The notes under the pieces: generated by a model | The model's input: the letters and a program-made list of their open reading frames with translations, nothing else | Databases searched by the model: none | What the model was told of the DNA's origin: nothing | Shown here: piece after piece, positions 9,255 to 17,091 of the stretch | Position numbering within the stretch: the first letter of the stretch is position 1 | How the letters are laid out: each line of letters opens with the position of its first letter | Translations under genes and position numbers: made by a program | Source: Pirellulimonas nuda | Lineage (GTDB): Bacteria > Planctomycetota > Planctomycetia > Pirellulales > Lacipirellulaceae | Direction: 5' to 3' | Assembly (NCBI RefSeq): GCF_007750855.1 | Contig: NZ_CP036291.1 | Span: 62,001-126,000, forward strand | Length of the DNA: 64,000 bases

Positions 9255-9800
9255 ATGATATTTCGAACCTCCAACGGCCGGATCAAGCACGAGACGGCGG
9301 CGCCGCTCGCAGAGGCGAATCTCGAAGGGGTCAACTTGAGGGGAGTGGACCTCAGCGGCCAAGACCTGCGTAGTGGGAAGTTCACCAAGGCCTGTCTAAC
9401 TGGCGCTGACTTCTCTGGCTCAGACTTGCGACACGCCTGCTTCGTTGGCGCTAACCTAGAGGGAGCCATTTTTCATGAGGCGAATCTCGCAGGAGCGGCG
9501 CTGAACGGAGCCGACCTCTATTCCGCTTCTTTCTTTCGAGCGAACCTCGCAAACGCAAACCTAGAGCAGGCAAGCCTGTGAGGCGCCGACCTCAAGGGCG
9601 CCATCTTGCAAGGCGCCTGCCTCGTACGGGCCGATCTGCGTCCCAACAACCTCGGAGGTAGGACTCAACTGCAAGGGGCGAACCTTGCCGACGTATCCTT
9701 CTCGGGGGCAAGCTTCACGGACGCTGAGTACGATCACGGGACGGTTTTGCCAAAAAGGCTGGACCCATCGAAGTCGGGCATGCGGCTCGCGTCTGCGTGA
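9255..9800 (+). pseudogene. Pentapeptide-repeat protein interrupted by one in-frame TGA
   Basis: Codons from ATG 9255 encode typical A(D/N)LXX pentapeptides (ANLEGVNLRGVDLSG, ADFSG, ANLEGA, ADLYSA, ANLEQ) up to a TGA at 9579-9581. The same frame then continues with more repeats (GADLKGAILQGACLVRADL, QGANLADVSFSGASF) to a TGA ending at 9800. One codon therefore splits a gene of about 181 codons; CGA-to-TGA is the simplest cause. Pentapeptide proteins form right-handed beta helices and some mimic DNA or protect gyrase; most have no known role. Either a 108-residue truncated product is made or the gene is dead. It lies within a segment bounded by direct repeats of the rseP 3' end, suggesting it was acquired. 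Confidence 0.85.
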
Positions 9801-9832
9801 ACGCCGAGCGTCCTTGTGCTCCCAGAGGCTGC

Positions 9833-10032
9833 TGGTGTTCGGGCTGGACATCGGGCGCCTATTCGGCGCGGTGTAGCAAGCAGAGCTTGAGATCGTCATC
9901 GTATCGAGCCGCGCCCGTCAGGAAGCGGAGCCAGAACCACCGGAAGAGCCCGAAAGCGCTAGGGGTAACGCGCCGCGAGTTCCGCTTCCTGACGGGCGCG
10001 GCTCGACTCTTTTCGCGCCAGAAAACTTCCGC
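9833..10032. repeat. Direct-repeat copy 2: orphan rseP 3' end plus palindrome
   Basis: The sequence again encodes LVFGLDIGRLFGAV and a TAG stop, though no rseP gene precedes it, then the same spacer and palindrome (arms 9905-9931 and 9979-10005, one mismatch). Compared with copy 1, all six base differences within the 14 shared codons are synonymous (for example CGG TTG TTT GGG versus CGC CTA TTC GGC). After it, up to the next gene at 10230, I see no gene, only a C/T-rich stretch around 10135-10160. Confidence 0.92.
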
Positions 10033-10229
10033 CGGCTACTTGACAAGCCCGAAAAGCGCGCGAAACTGCCGGGTGCTGAGCGTGCGGCCCGCCGTGCGAC
10101 CGGAGGGGTCTTCCTAAAAGCCCTGCCAACGCAGCCTTTTTCCTCTTCTCTCGTCGGTCTACCCCGCAGCCGGGGGGCGTTTGCCTCTCGGTTCAGTTCG
10201 GCTCAGCGTCGAACCATGGGAGAGAACTC

Positions 10230-11567
10230 ATGAACGCCAGACAAGCGGCCCGTCTCTTGCTCCCCTTTTCTGGGAGCGCGCTCGCCCTCGGCCTGCTGCT
10301 GCCGGCCGAACTCTGGGCGGGCGACTACTACCACCCGGTCCCCTTCTTGGCGACCGTGAAACTCGGCGGCGAGGGCGCCACCCCGGTCGACACCGTCTAC
10401 GGCAAAGAGTACTCGCACAACGACCCCGGGAAGGTGCTCGTCGGCGGCGGAGACCCGAACCTCGTCAGCATCGACGACCACGACGAGTTCGGCGTGGCCG
10501 ACCCGCTGCAGGTGGTGTCGTGGGATTACCGGGAAGGACGCATCCCCCCGGGCAACAGCGGCTCGGTGAACGCGTTCGACTTCGGCTCGGTGAGCGCCTT
10601 CAACTACCCCGATGGGCAGATCGACGCGCTGGCCAACAGCGGCGACTTCTTGTTCCGCCAGGTGCTGCGCAACGAGTCGACGCTGCTCTTCTCGGTGACC
10701 GGCGACAGCTTCGGCGGCGCTCCCAAAGGACGCGTCCACTACGAAGACCCGGTGGGCCTGGGCGCCGTGTGGGCAGAGCCGGAACTGCCGCTCGGCCCCG
10801 GCGCGGGGGTGAACCACCACCGCGTGGCGGAGCTGGACGCCCTGGAGGTGTGGGGCCCCGAGCCCCCCGAGCACGACCTGCTGGTCGGGCCCCCCAAGGT
10901 GGTCATCGAGGGCTACATCGGCGGCTTCGGCTTCGGCCCCAACACGGCCGACTCGAACCGCTTCTCCATCGACAACGACGCGCTCAACGGCGGCGTCTCC
11001 GTGTGGGCCTACGACATCACCACCGCGGCCATCACGCCGTGGATCCCCCACAGCGAGATCGTCACGGCGGTCGAGAAGCTCTTCCTGCCTGCCGGCTTCC
11101 GGTTTGACGACTTGACCCGGGACCAGATCGACGTCGACGCCACGATGGCCTACGACATCGGCGGCGACCCCGCGATCCCCGGGGCCTTCCCGGGCTACAA
11201 CGTCGGCGACGAGCTGCTGTTCAGCATCGACCCGCTAGTAACGCCGCGGTTGATCGATCCGAGCGGCGCGCCGGCGCCCTACGTCGGCCCGCCGATCCAC
11301 GGGGGAGAGATTATCCACCTGGCGAAGATCGCCGCGGGGGTCGGGCCCGCTACCGTCTCGGCCAGCTTCTTGTTCCACGGGGGCCACTTGTGGGACTCCA
11401 TCTTCAACCCCGCGCTGGCCTTCGGCTACGACTCCCCCGACGTCGACGCCCTGGAATCGGTCGGCACGCTGACCGGCACGTTCGAGATCCCCACCATCCC
11501 CGAGCCCAGCAGCCTGCTGCTGTGCGCGTTCGTAGCGCCGCTGCTGGCGCTGCGCCGAAGCAGGTAG
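10230..11567 (+). CDS. Exported PEP-CTERM protein of unknown function
   Basis: A 445-residue protein with an N-terminal signal peptide (LLLPFSGSALALGLLLPAELWA) and a C-terminal PEP-CTERM sorting tag: PEPSS, a hydrophobic helix LLLCAFVAPLLAL, then basic RRSR. Such tags send proteins to an exosortase-dependent surface pathway. The middle is rich in Gly, Asp, Phe and Pro with no catalytic motif that I recognise; it reads like a beta-rich extracellular protein. A GGGAGAG ribosome site lies 6 bases before the ATG at 10230. A strong terminator follows. No exosortase gene is in the window. Confidence 0.82.
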   Translation: MNARQAARLLLPFSGSALALGLLLPAELWAGDYYHPVPFLATVKLGGEGATPVDTVYGKEYSHNDPGKVLVGGGDPNLVSIDDHDEFGVADPLQVVSWDYREGRIPPGNSGSVNAFDFGSVSAFNYPDGQIDALANSGDFLFRQVLRNESTLLFSVTGDSFGGAPKGRVHYEDPVGLGAVWAEPELPLGPGAGVNHHRVAELDALEVWGPEPPEHDLLVGPPKVVIEGYIGGFGFGPNTADSNRFSIDNDALNGGVSVWAYDITTAAITPWIPHSEIVTAVEKLFLPAGFRFDDLTRDQIDVDATMAYDIGGDPAIPGAFPGYNVGDELLFSIDPLVTPRLIDPSGAPAPYVGPPIHGGEIIHLAKIAAGVGPATVSASFLFHGGHLWDSIFNPALAFGYDSPDVDALESVGTLTGTFEIPTIPEPSSLLLCAFVAPLLALRRSR

Positions 11568-11604
11568 GGCCGCCGCGCAGCCGCAGAGCGGACGTCACGT
11601 CAAG

Positions 11605-11643
11605 CCCGGCCTCCCGCTACGGAGGCCGGGTGGCGTGTTTTTT
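11605..11643 (+). terminator. Rho-independent terminator after the PEP-CTERM gene
   Basis: A perfect 10-base stem CCCGGCCTCC (11605-11614) pairs with GGAGGCCGGG (11621-11630), has a six-base loop, and is followed a few bases later by six T residues at 11638-11643. It would end transcription of the gene at 10230-11567 and separates it from the minus-strand GNAT gene. Confidence 0.85.
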
Positions 11644-11688
11644 GGGCCTGCTTGCAAGTCGTTCGCCCGTCCTCGCTGATGCGTAGCG

Positions 11689-12144
11689 TCAAACCACTCC
11701 CGCCCGCAGACGCCACTCCCAGACGCGGCCAACCTCCGGGTCGTGCGCGTCGTGCGAATAGCAGAACCCCAGCTTCGTGAGGATCGCCGTTGAGGCGTTC
11801 GGCTCGGGCAGAGTCTGCGCGACGAGCTCGATGGCGTGGTCCGCTTCTCGGGCGATGTCGACCAGCCGCCGCGCCATCGCGGTTGCGTGGCCCCGCCCCT
11901 CGAAGCCCGGCAGCGTGAAGTAGGCGATCTCTACCCGGTCATCCGCGGGGGGCGACTTGAACGCGCACGACCCGACGCACGCGCCATCGACCAGATAGAG
12001 GTAGACGATCCACGGAGGGTTGTGTCCGTGGCGGCGGTAGAGGGCCGCACACCCCTCTTGGACCGTGCGGAGCAGCTCCGCGGGCCCGTCGACCGGTTCC
12101 TCCGGCGAGCCATCTTCTCCGATTGCAATGAGCCGATCCGACAT
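11689..12144 (-). CDS. GNAT-family N-acetyltransferase
   Basis: A 151-residue protein of the GCN5-related acetyltransferase fold. The acetyl-CoA binding core is visible as IAYFTLPGFEGRGHATAMARRLVDIA (R/Q-x-x-G-x-G/A type, here RGHAT), preceded by the beta strand VEIAYF and followed by VAQTLPEPNASTAILTKLGF, the typical alpha4/beta6 ending (N-x-x-S/A...LGF). The substrate cannot be predicted. It is divergent from the cold-shock gene at 12424; the 279 bases between contain no gene that I can support. Confidence 0.85.
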   Translation of the reverse strand: MSDRLIAIGEDGSPEEPVDGPAELLRTVQEGCAALYRRHGHNPPWIVYLYLVDGACVGSCAFKSPPADDRVEIAYFTLPGFEGRGHATAMARRLVDIAREADHAIELVAQTLPEPNASTAILTKLGFCYSHDAHDPEVGRVWEWRLRAGVV

Positions 12145-12423
12145 CGGTGTTTCTCCCGGTGGAGGACATCCCGCGACCCCGGGCAGGTTCGCTTCCGCCC
12201 GCCGCGGCGGGGGGCGACAGTCGCGATCGACTAGAAAACACGGCAGAAACCATCGGGGCTGTCGTTTTTTCGGCCGGCGGTTCTTGCCCCCTAGGGCCCC
12301 CCCGTTTTGGGATGCTACCCCTAGCGGCTCAAACGGGCTACACTAACGGCTCACTTGCGGCGGAACCTGCCCGGGGCAATCCGTCCTGGGCGTCGCCGCA
12401 GAACAATCTTTGGATTTGAACAG

Positions 12424-12621
12424 ATGGCTGAAGGCACGATTAAGCGGCTCACGGACAAGGGTTTTGGCTTCATTGACGTTGGCCGCGACAAGGACCTCTT
12501 CTTCCACTCCTCCAGCGTCGAGGGCTGCAGCTTCGACGACCTGCGGGAAGGGCAGTCGGTAACCTTCAACGAAGCGAAGGGCCAGAAGGGTCCTTGTGCC
12601 GAGAACGTTCAGGTAGCGTGA
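12424..12621 (+). CDS. Cold-shock domain protein (CspA family)
   Basis: A 65-residue single cold-shock domain that binds single-stranded RNA/DNA. RNP1 (KGFGFIDV) and RNP2 (DLFFHSS) are present, along with the usual C-terminal GQSVTFNEAKGQKGPCAENVQ. The conserved start MAEGTIKRL fixes the ATG at 12424, inside a longer open frame. The 5' region after the divergent GNAT gene is up to 279 bases long, leaving room for the long structured leader that is common for csp genes, though I cannot show one. A strong terminator follows directly. Confidence 0.95.
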   Translation: MAEGTIKRLTDKGFGFIDVGRDKDLFFHSSSVEGCSFDDLREGQSVTFNEAKGQKGPCAENVQVA

Positions 12622-12655
12622 ACCCGCCCTGAAGCGCGTTGAGCACAATCGAACG

Positions 12656-12693
12656 AAGCCCGGCCCCCCGCAAGGGAGGCCGGGCTTTTTTTT
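12656..12693 (+). terminator. Rho-independent terminator after the cold-shock gene
   Basis: The stem AAGCCCGGCC (12656-12665) pairs with GGCCGGGCTT (12678-12687); the T run is 12686-12693. It sits 35 bases after the cold-shock stop and faces the 3' end of the minus-strand TPR gene. Confidence 0.9.
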
Positions 12694-12791
12694 GCTGCAT
12701 GGGTCGGGCTGCGCCACACGTCGAAGGACGCAGTTCAGGCTGTGCCTGACGTTGAAGCGCTATGCAGCCACCGTGACGGGCAAGGCCCAAA

Positions 12792-14024
12792 CTACCTTCG
12801 GAACGACTCGCCGCGGCGGTAGCGCGCCAGCCGTTCGCGAAGCTCGGTCTGCTGCGGGTCGGCGGCCAGCAGCAACGCCTGCTCTTGGTAACGCACCGCC
12901 GATTCGAACTCGCCCGCCGAGGCGTGGGCCGCGGCCAGCACGTCGAGCGTGTGGGCGTCGAGCTCCTTGGCCAGCTTCTTGGCGCGCGTGGCGGCCTCCA
13001 ACGCGGTCTTCGGGTCGCGGTGACGCGGCTCGCTGCACGTGGCCAGCAGCCAGGCGGTGCTGAGGTAGGCGCTGCGGCTAGCGGGGTCGAGCCGCAGCGC
13101 CTGCTGCAGGTCGTCTACCGCTTGCTGGTAGAAGCCCGCCTCGGCGTAGACGTTGGCCCGCAGCGTCCAGGTGTCTGATTCCATCGGCGCCGAGCGGATC
13201 GACTGGTTCAGGTCCGCCAGCGCCTCGCGCAGCTTGCCGGTAGCGTGGTAGGCGAACCCGCGGGCGGCCAGCGCCGCCGGGTCGGGCGCCGTGGGGTCGA
13301 TCACCGCCGAGAGGTCGGCGATCGCTTCTTCGTACCTGCCCAGTTGGGAGAGCGCCTCGGCGCGGTTGCGCTGCGCGGCGGCGTGGTCGGGCTCGATGGC
13401 CAGCACGCGCGAGAAGTCCTCGACCGCCTCGGCCAGCTTGCCGTGCTCGGCCAGCACCAGACCGCGGTGGTTTAGCGCGGCGGCGCTGCGTGGGTCGAGG
13501 ATCACGGCGTTCTGGAAGTCGTCAAAGGCGGTGTGCGGGTCGTGGTCGAGCCGCAGCTCGCCCCGGCGGTCGTAGGCCCACGCGGCCAGACGCTTGAGCC
13601 TAGCGGCGTGCGGCGAGCCCGACTCGATCGCGGGCTGGCAGAGCTCGATCAGGTCGTTGAAGTCGCCGAGGCTGCGGGCCTCGAAGGCCAGGTTCGCGGC
13701 GTCGGCGTGCAGCAGCTCGAGCGCCTTGGGGGAGTCGTCGAAGCCCAAGATTTGCGCCGAGGCGGGCCGCACGTCGGACACCACGGACGGGCGTGCGGCG
13801 GGTTCCAGGCCGTTTGAACTCGGGGCGGGGGGGCTGCGCAGCTCGAACGCGGCGCGGAGCCCCAGCGGCTTGTCGGCGGCGTGGTCGGGCTCGGCCGGCG
13901 CCATCGGCTCAAGCCACGGCGGCAGGTGCAGCTCCGCCGGCTCGGGGGGCTGAGTGTCGTCCCCGTGCGTGGGCGCGCAGACAAGCACTAGCAGAACCGC
14001 GGTCGCCATCCATGGCTTCTTCAT
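12792..14024 (-). CDS. Exported tetratricopeptide-repeat protein
   Basis: A 410-residue protein with a signal peptide (MKKPWMATAVLLVLVCAPTHG) followed by a Pro/Ala-rich linker and about seven TPR units from residue 120 onward, for example SAAALNHRGLVLAEHGKLAE, HAAAQRNRAEALSQLGRYEE, DPAALAARGFAYHATGKLRE and SDTWTLRANVYAEAGFYQQ. TPRs form a protein-binding superhelix, so this is likely a periplasmic scaffold, with no enzyme domain. It is followed upstream in the same direction by fumC, separated by a palindrome, and the two are probably not functionally linked. Confidence 0.85.
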   Translation of the reverse strand: MKKPWMATAVLLVLVCAPTHGDDTQPPEPAELHLPPWLEPMAPAEPDHAADKPLGLRAAFELRSPPAPSSNGLEPAARPSVVSDVRPASAQILGFDDSPKALELLHADAANLAFEARSLGDFNDLIELCQPAIESGSPHAARLKRLAAWAYDRRGELRLDHDPHTAFDDFQNAVILDPRSAAALNHRGLVLAEHGKLAEAVEDFSRVLAIEPDHAAAQRNRAEALSQLGRYEEAIADLSAVIDPTAPDPAALAARGFAYHATGKLREALADLNQSIRSAPMESDTWTLRANVYAEAGFYQQAVDDLQQALRLDPASRSAYLSTAWLLATCSEPRHRDPKTALEAATRAKKLAKELDAHTLDVLAAAHASAGEFESAVRYQEQALLLAADPQQTELRERLARYRRGESFRR

Positions 14025-14053
14025 CGCTACTCACCTTCACGGTCAGAAAAAAG

Positions 14054-14204
14054 CTCTCGCAGAGGCGCAGAGACTCAGAGGGAAGAACGAAACACCCAAG
14101 GGCTAAACCTCAGACGGCTAATAGACGATCGCTTGCGAGCATTTGCTATGGAGGATTTGGATATTGATCAATCCCGCCTCTGCGTCACTGCGCCTCTGCG
14201 AGAG
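14054..14204. repeat. 'CTCTCGCAGAGGCGCAGAG' inverted repeat, gene-less copy
   Basis: Left arm 14054-14080 (CTCTCGCAGAGGCGCAGAG...) pairs with right arm 14177-14204 (...CGCCTCTGCGAGAG). The centre of about 95 bases has no open frame of note. The arms belong to the same family as those flanking the GxxExxY gene at 49856-50336, so this looks like an empty counterpart of that element. It lies between fumC and the TPR gene. Confidence 0.85.
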
Positions 14205-14227
14205 ATTAAAGTTGTAGTCGTAACCAA

Positions 14228-15652
14228 TTACGCATCCGGCCGCGTCATGCTGTCGTAGTTCATCAGTTCTTCCAGCCGCTCGGCCGGCATCAGGTTGAGC
14301 TCGCCGACGAGCTGCTTGATGGTTTTGTTTTCTTTGTGGGCCTGCTTGGCGAGCTGGGCGCACTTCTCGTAGCCGATCTCCGGCGCCAGCGCGGTGATGG
14401 TCATCAGCGACGCGTCGAGCAGCTCCCCGCAGCGCTTTTCGTCGACTTCGAGGCCGGTCAGCAGCTTGTCGACGAACACGTTGCACACATTCGCCAGCAG
14501 CGTAACCGACTCCAGGAACGCGTCGATCATCACCGGCATCGCGACGTTCAGCTCAAATATGGAACCGATCCCCCCCATGCCGGCCATGGTCACCGTCGCG
14601 TCGTTGCCGATCACCCGGCAGCAGACCTGCATCACCGACTCGCAAATCACCGGGTTCACCTTGCCCGGCATGATGCTGCTGCCGGGCTGGATCGCCGGCA
14701 GGATCAGCTCGCCGATGCCGCACCGCGGCCCGCTGCCGAGCAGGCGGATGTCGTTGGCGATTTTGGAGAGCGAGACGGCGACGGTCTTCAGCTCGCCGTG
14801 AGCTTCGACAAACGAGTCCTTCGCGGCCTGCGCTTCCACATGATTCAACCCTTCGGAAAACTCTTGTGACAAGTTGCGCGAGAGCACTTCGCACACCTTC
14901 GCGGCAAAGTCGGGGTGGGCGTTGATCCCGGTGCCGACCGCGGTGCCGCCGATCGGCATGTTCTCGCCGATGCGCACCATCGCCCGTTCGGCGCGTGTGG
15001 CGGCGTATTCCGCCTGGCTCGCGAACCCGGCGAGCACCTGGCCGACACGGATCGGCGTCGCGTCCATCAGGTGCGTGCGGCCGATCTTGACGATCGTGTC
15101 CCACGCTTCGGCCTTCTCACCGAGTGCGCTGGCCAGTCGGCCCAGGGCAGGCACGAGGTCGCTCTTCAAGGTCTGCCCCGCCGCGATGCACATCGCGGTT
15201 GGGAAAGTGTCGTTCGAAGACTGCCCCATGTTCACGTGGTCGTTGGGGTGGACGCCCCCGTCGGCCTTGGTCGTCGCGCCCAGGCCCAGCTTATGGTTGG
15301 CCAGCGAGGCGATCACCTCGTTGGCGTTCATGTTGGTGCTGGTGCCGCTGCCGGTTTGGTAGACGTCGACCGGGAACTGCGCGTCGTGCTTGCCGGCGGC
15401 GACCTCGTCGGACGCCTCGATAATGACCTTCGCGAGCTTCGCGTCGAGCTTCCCTAGGTCGAGGTTCGCCTGCGCGCACGCCGCCTTCAGGTGCCCGAAC
15501 GCGTGGATCACCGCCGGCGGCAGGGGCCGGTTGGCAATAGGGAAATTCTCCACCGCGCGGGCCGTCGAGGCGCCGTACAGCGCGTCGGCCGGCACGCGCA
15601 TCTCGCCCATGGTGTCGCGTTCAACGCGGTAGTCGGTTTCTGATTGGCTCAT
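14228..15652 (-). CDS. fumC: Fumarate hydratase, class II
   Basis: A 474-residue TCA-cycle enzyme catalysing reversible hydration of fumarate to L-malate. The superfamily signature GSSIMPGKVNP is intact, as are the SSNDTFPTAM block, the GTAVGTGINAHP loop and a TGSGTSTNMNANEV segment with the substrate-site residues. The start at 15652 (MSQSETDYRVERDTMGEMRVP) matches the usual N-terminus; an upstream in-frame extension is unlikely to be used. Class II enzymes are iron-free and cytoplasmic. The length is normal. Confidence 0.97.
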   Translation of the reverse strand: MSQSETDYRVERDTMGEMRVPADALYGASTARAVENFPIANRPLPPAVIHAFGHLKAACAQANLDLGKLDAKLAKVIIEASDEVAAGKHDAQFPVDVYQTGSGTSTNMNANEVIASLANHKLGLGATTKADGGVHPNDHVNMGQSSNDTFPTAMCIAAGQTLKSDLVPALGRLASALGEKAEAWDTIVKIGRTHLMDATPIRVGQVLAGFASQAEYAATRAERAMVRIGENMPIGGTAVGTGINAHPDFAAKVCEVLSRNLSQEFSEGLNHVEAQAAKDSFVEAHGELKTVAVSLSKIANDIRLLGSGPRCGIGELILPAIQPGSSIMPGKVNPVICESVMQVCCRVIGNDATVTMAGMGGIGSIFELNVAMPVMIDAFLESVTLLANVCNVFVDKLLTGLEVDEKRCGELLDASLMTITALAPEIGYEKCAQLAKQAHKENKTIKQLVGELNLMPAERLEELMNYDSMTRPDA

Positions 15653-15765
15653 AGGTTGGTGCTCCGAGAAGCGGTGCGGATCGTACAAGGTGCGGATTCC
15701 CAAGGGAATGGAAATCTACGCAAAGGGTGGCTTCGCAAGATCTGGAACGCAGATCTCCCAAGAGC

Positions 15766-15901
15766 ACGCGCCCAATAGCTGCCGACCTACGGTCGGCGCG
15801 CGCCCCATTTTTCCTCAATCCCGCACGTTCCGCTAGCAGACGCGCGGGGGGAGGGGGGCGCGCCGCTCGCGCCGACCTTTAGGTCGGCAGCTATCGGGCG
15901 C
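15766..15901. repeat. 'TAGCTGCCGACCT' inverted repeat between divergent genes
   Basis: Arms 15766-15788 (ACGCGCCCAATAGCTGCCGA...) and 15879-15901 match at 22 of 23 positions, and small hairpins (CCGACCTACGGTCGG, CCGACCTTTAGGTCGG) lie at the inner ends. A related single arm recurs at 52948-52973. The element is in the promoter region between fumC (minus) and the gene at 15944 (plus). Confidence 0.88.
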
Positions 15902-15943
15902 GTTGCTCTTGCACCGCGGCGCCCCATCCCCTATCTGCACCGT

Positions 15944-16300
15944 ATGCGGATCAAATCACGGACAAACCGGCTCGGGCTGCTGGCGTTGCTGCTTGTTGGC
16001 GTCGCGTCGCTGGCCCCGGCCGAGAACAACAACGACTTCCGCCGCCCGCCGCTGCGCGACCGGCTGGTGTACGGGCTGCTGGCCCGCCGCCCGGTGGAGC
16101 TAGAGTTCCTAGAGCGGGTGATCTTCGCGGTAGAACAACGCCGGCTGCCGGAGGTGGTGGTCGACCGCACGTTCTTCTACGCCCGCCGCAAGGCGCCGAC
16201 CCAGGGGGGCGAGTTCACCCAGCGCCCGATCATCTACTTCATGTTCGCCATGCAGGCCCAGGCAGACAAACTGCGGGTTGAGTTGGTGCTGCCCCCGTGA
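15944..16300 (+). CDS. Small exported protein of unknown function
   Basis: A 118-residue protein with a clear signal peptide (GLLALLLVGVASLAPA, cleavage likely after residue 26). The mature part has a charged front (NNNDFRRPPLRDRLVYG), a middle region with ELEFLERVIFAVEQRRLPEVVVDRTFFYAR, and a hydrophobic end (YFMFAMQAQADKLRVELVLPP). I do not recognise a family; a similar arrangement is found in planctomycete hypothetical proteins. ATG 15944 is the first start giving the signal peptide. It is followed by a palindrome starting 2 bases after its stop. Confidence 0.65.
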   Translation: MRIKSRTNRLGLLALLLVGVASLAPAENNNDFRRPPLRDRLVYGLLARRPVELEFLERVIFAVEQRRLPEVVVDRTFFYARRKAPTQGGEFTQRPIIYFMFAMQAQADKLRVELVLPP

Positions 16301-16302
16301 AG

Positions 16303-16477
16303 ATAGCCACGAAAAGGCACAAGAAAGCACAAAGAGCGGAACTACATGCACACTGCCAGGTGCCGACGCCCCAGCCACAATGACTAGAACTCGCAGGCGA
16401 TTGCAATTGCGTCTCGGTCATTGAGGCCTGGCCGTGGGTCATTCCCTTTGTGCTTTTTCGTGCCTCTTTGTGGCTAT
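16303..16477. repeat. 'GCCACGAAAAGGCAC' inverted repeat
   Basis: Left arm 16303-16334 (ATAGCCACGAAAAGGCACAA...) pairs imperfectly with right arm 16446-16477 (...CGTGCCTCTTTGTGGCTAT). An inner AATGACTAG.../...GGTCATT pair lies inside. It is the same family as the inner part of 6729-6955 and as 25719-25835. It begins 2 bases after the TGA of the gene at 15944-16300. Confidence 0.87.
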
Positions 16478-16572
16478 TTCTCCTGCTTTTCGCGGCCAAT
16501 AGAAAGGCCGGGCCGAATGCGGTAAACTACGCCCTTCGCCGGTACTTCCTATCTCCCGCAAGGCGTAGTGCG

Positions 16573-16872
16573 ATGGCCCGCAAGACAATCAGCATCCGAG
16601 ACAAGCGGGCCGAAGCCGACGCCGCCGAGGCGCAAGAGGCCGCCGCCCCGAAAAAAGCCAAGAAGGCGCCCGCCAAGCGGAAGAGCCGCGCCAAGGCCGC
16701 CGCCGAGGTCCGCCTGAAGGCCTTCTGGGGCGTCTTCAACCAGCAGCTCAAGCGGATCGCGCTGTACGACTACTCGCAGAAGAAAGAGGCCGAAAAGAAG
16801 GCCCAAGAGCTGACCGAAAAGGGCAAGTCTCCCCACTTCGTGCAGCCGGTGAAGGAAGCGATCACGGAGTGA
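16573..16872 (+). CDS. Small basic protein of unknown function
   Basis: A 99-residue cytoplasmic protein. The first half is Ala/Lys/Arg-rich and low-complexity (APKKAKKAPAKRKSRAKAAAE), resembling histone-H1-like or nucleic-acid-binding tails; the second half is more ordered (VRLKAFWGVFNQQLKRIALYDYSQKKEAEKKAQELTEKGKSPHF). The start ATG 16573 was preferred over an upstream in-frame codon that lies within the preceding palindrome. The pattern looks like a conserved planctomycete hypothetical; a nucleic-acid role is only suggested by charge. Confidence 0.7.
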   Translation: MARKTISIRDKRAEADAAEAQEAAAPKKAKKAPAKRKSRAKAAAEVRLKAFWGVFNQQLKRIALYDYSQKKEAEKKAQELTEKGKSPHFVQPVKEAITE

Positions 16873-16884
16873 GGCGGGGGAGCG

Positions 16885-17091
16885 TTAGAGTTCGTCTTCG
16901 CCGACCGGGACGATCTTCATTAGACTCCGTTGCAGGCCGATCTTGAGGGGGCGCGACCCGTGTATCGGGATCACCAAGCGCTCCCTTCTGCCCTCTGCAA
17001 CGTAGACGTGATGGCTGCCGCTAATGCGGGCGAGCCGCCATCCTCTTGCTTCCGCGAGTTGGGCTTGCCGCTTGCCGGACACGGCCTTCAT
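16885..17091 (-). CDS. hicA: HicA-family mRNA interferase toxin
   Basis: A 68-residue protein with the double-stranded RNA-binding-like HicA fold: a GWRLARISGSHHVYV core with the putative catalytic His at 27/28, then a strand LVIPIHGSRPLKIGLQRSLMKI. HicA toxins cut mRNA during translation unless bound by HicB. It overlaps the upstream hicB gene by four bases (ATGA), indicating translational coupling. The order hicB-hicA is the reverse of that in E. coli but common elsewhere. Confidence 0.88.
   Translation of the reverse strand: MKAVSGKRQAQLAEARGWRLARISGSHHVYVAEGRRERLVIPIHGSRPLKIGLQRSLMKIVPVGEDEL

Noticed and set aside
9579-9581. TGA as selenocysteine or programmed readthrough
   Set aside because: No selenocysteine insertion hairpin is apparent and Cys/Sec has no role in pentapeptide repeats; a nonsense mutation is simpler.
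9685-9876. A 63-codon frame ending in LVFGLDIGRLFGAV
   Set aside because: The ending is the orphan rseP tail; the front reads out of frame through the pentapeptide gene, so it is not a gene in itself.
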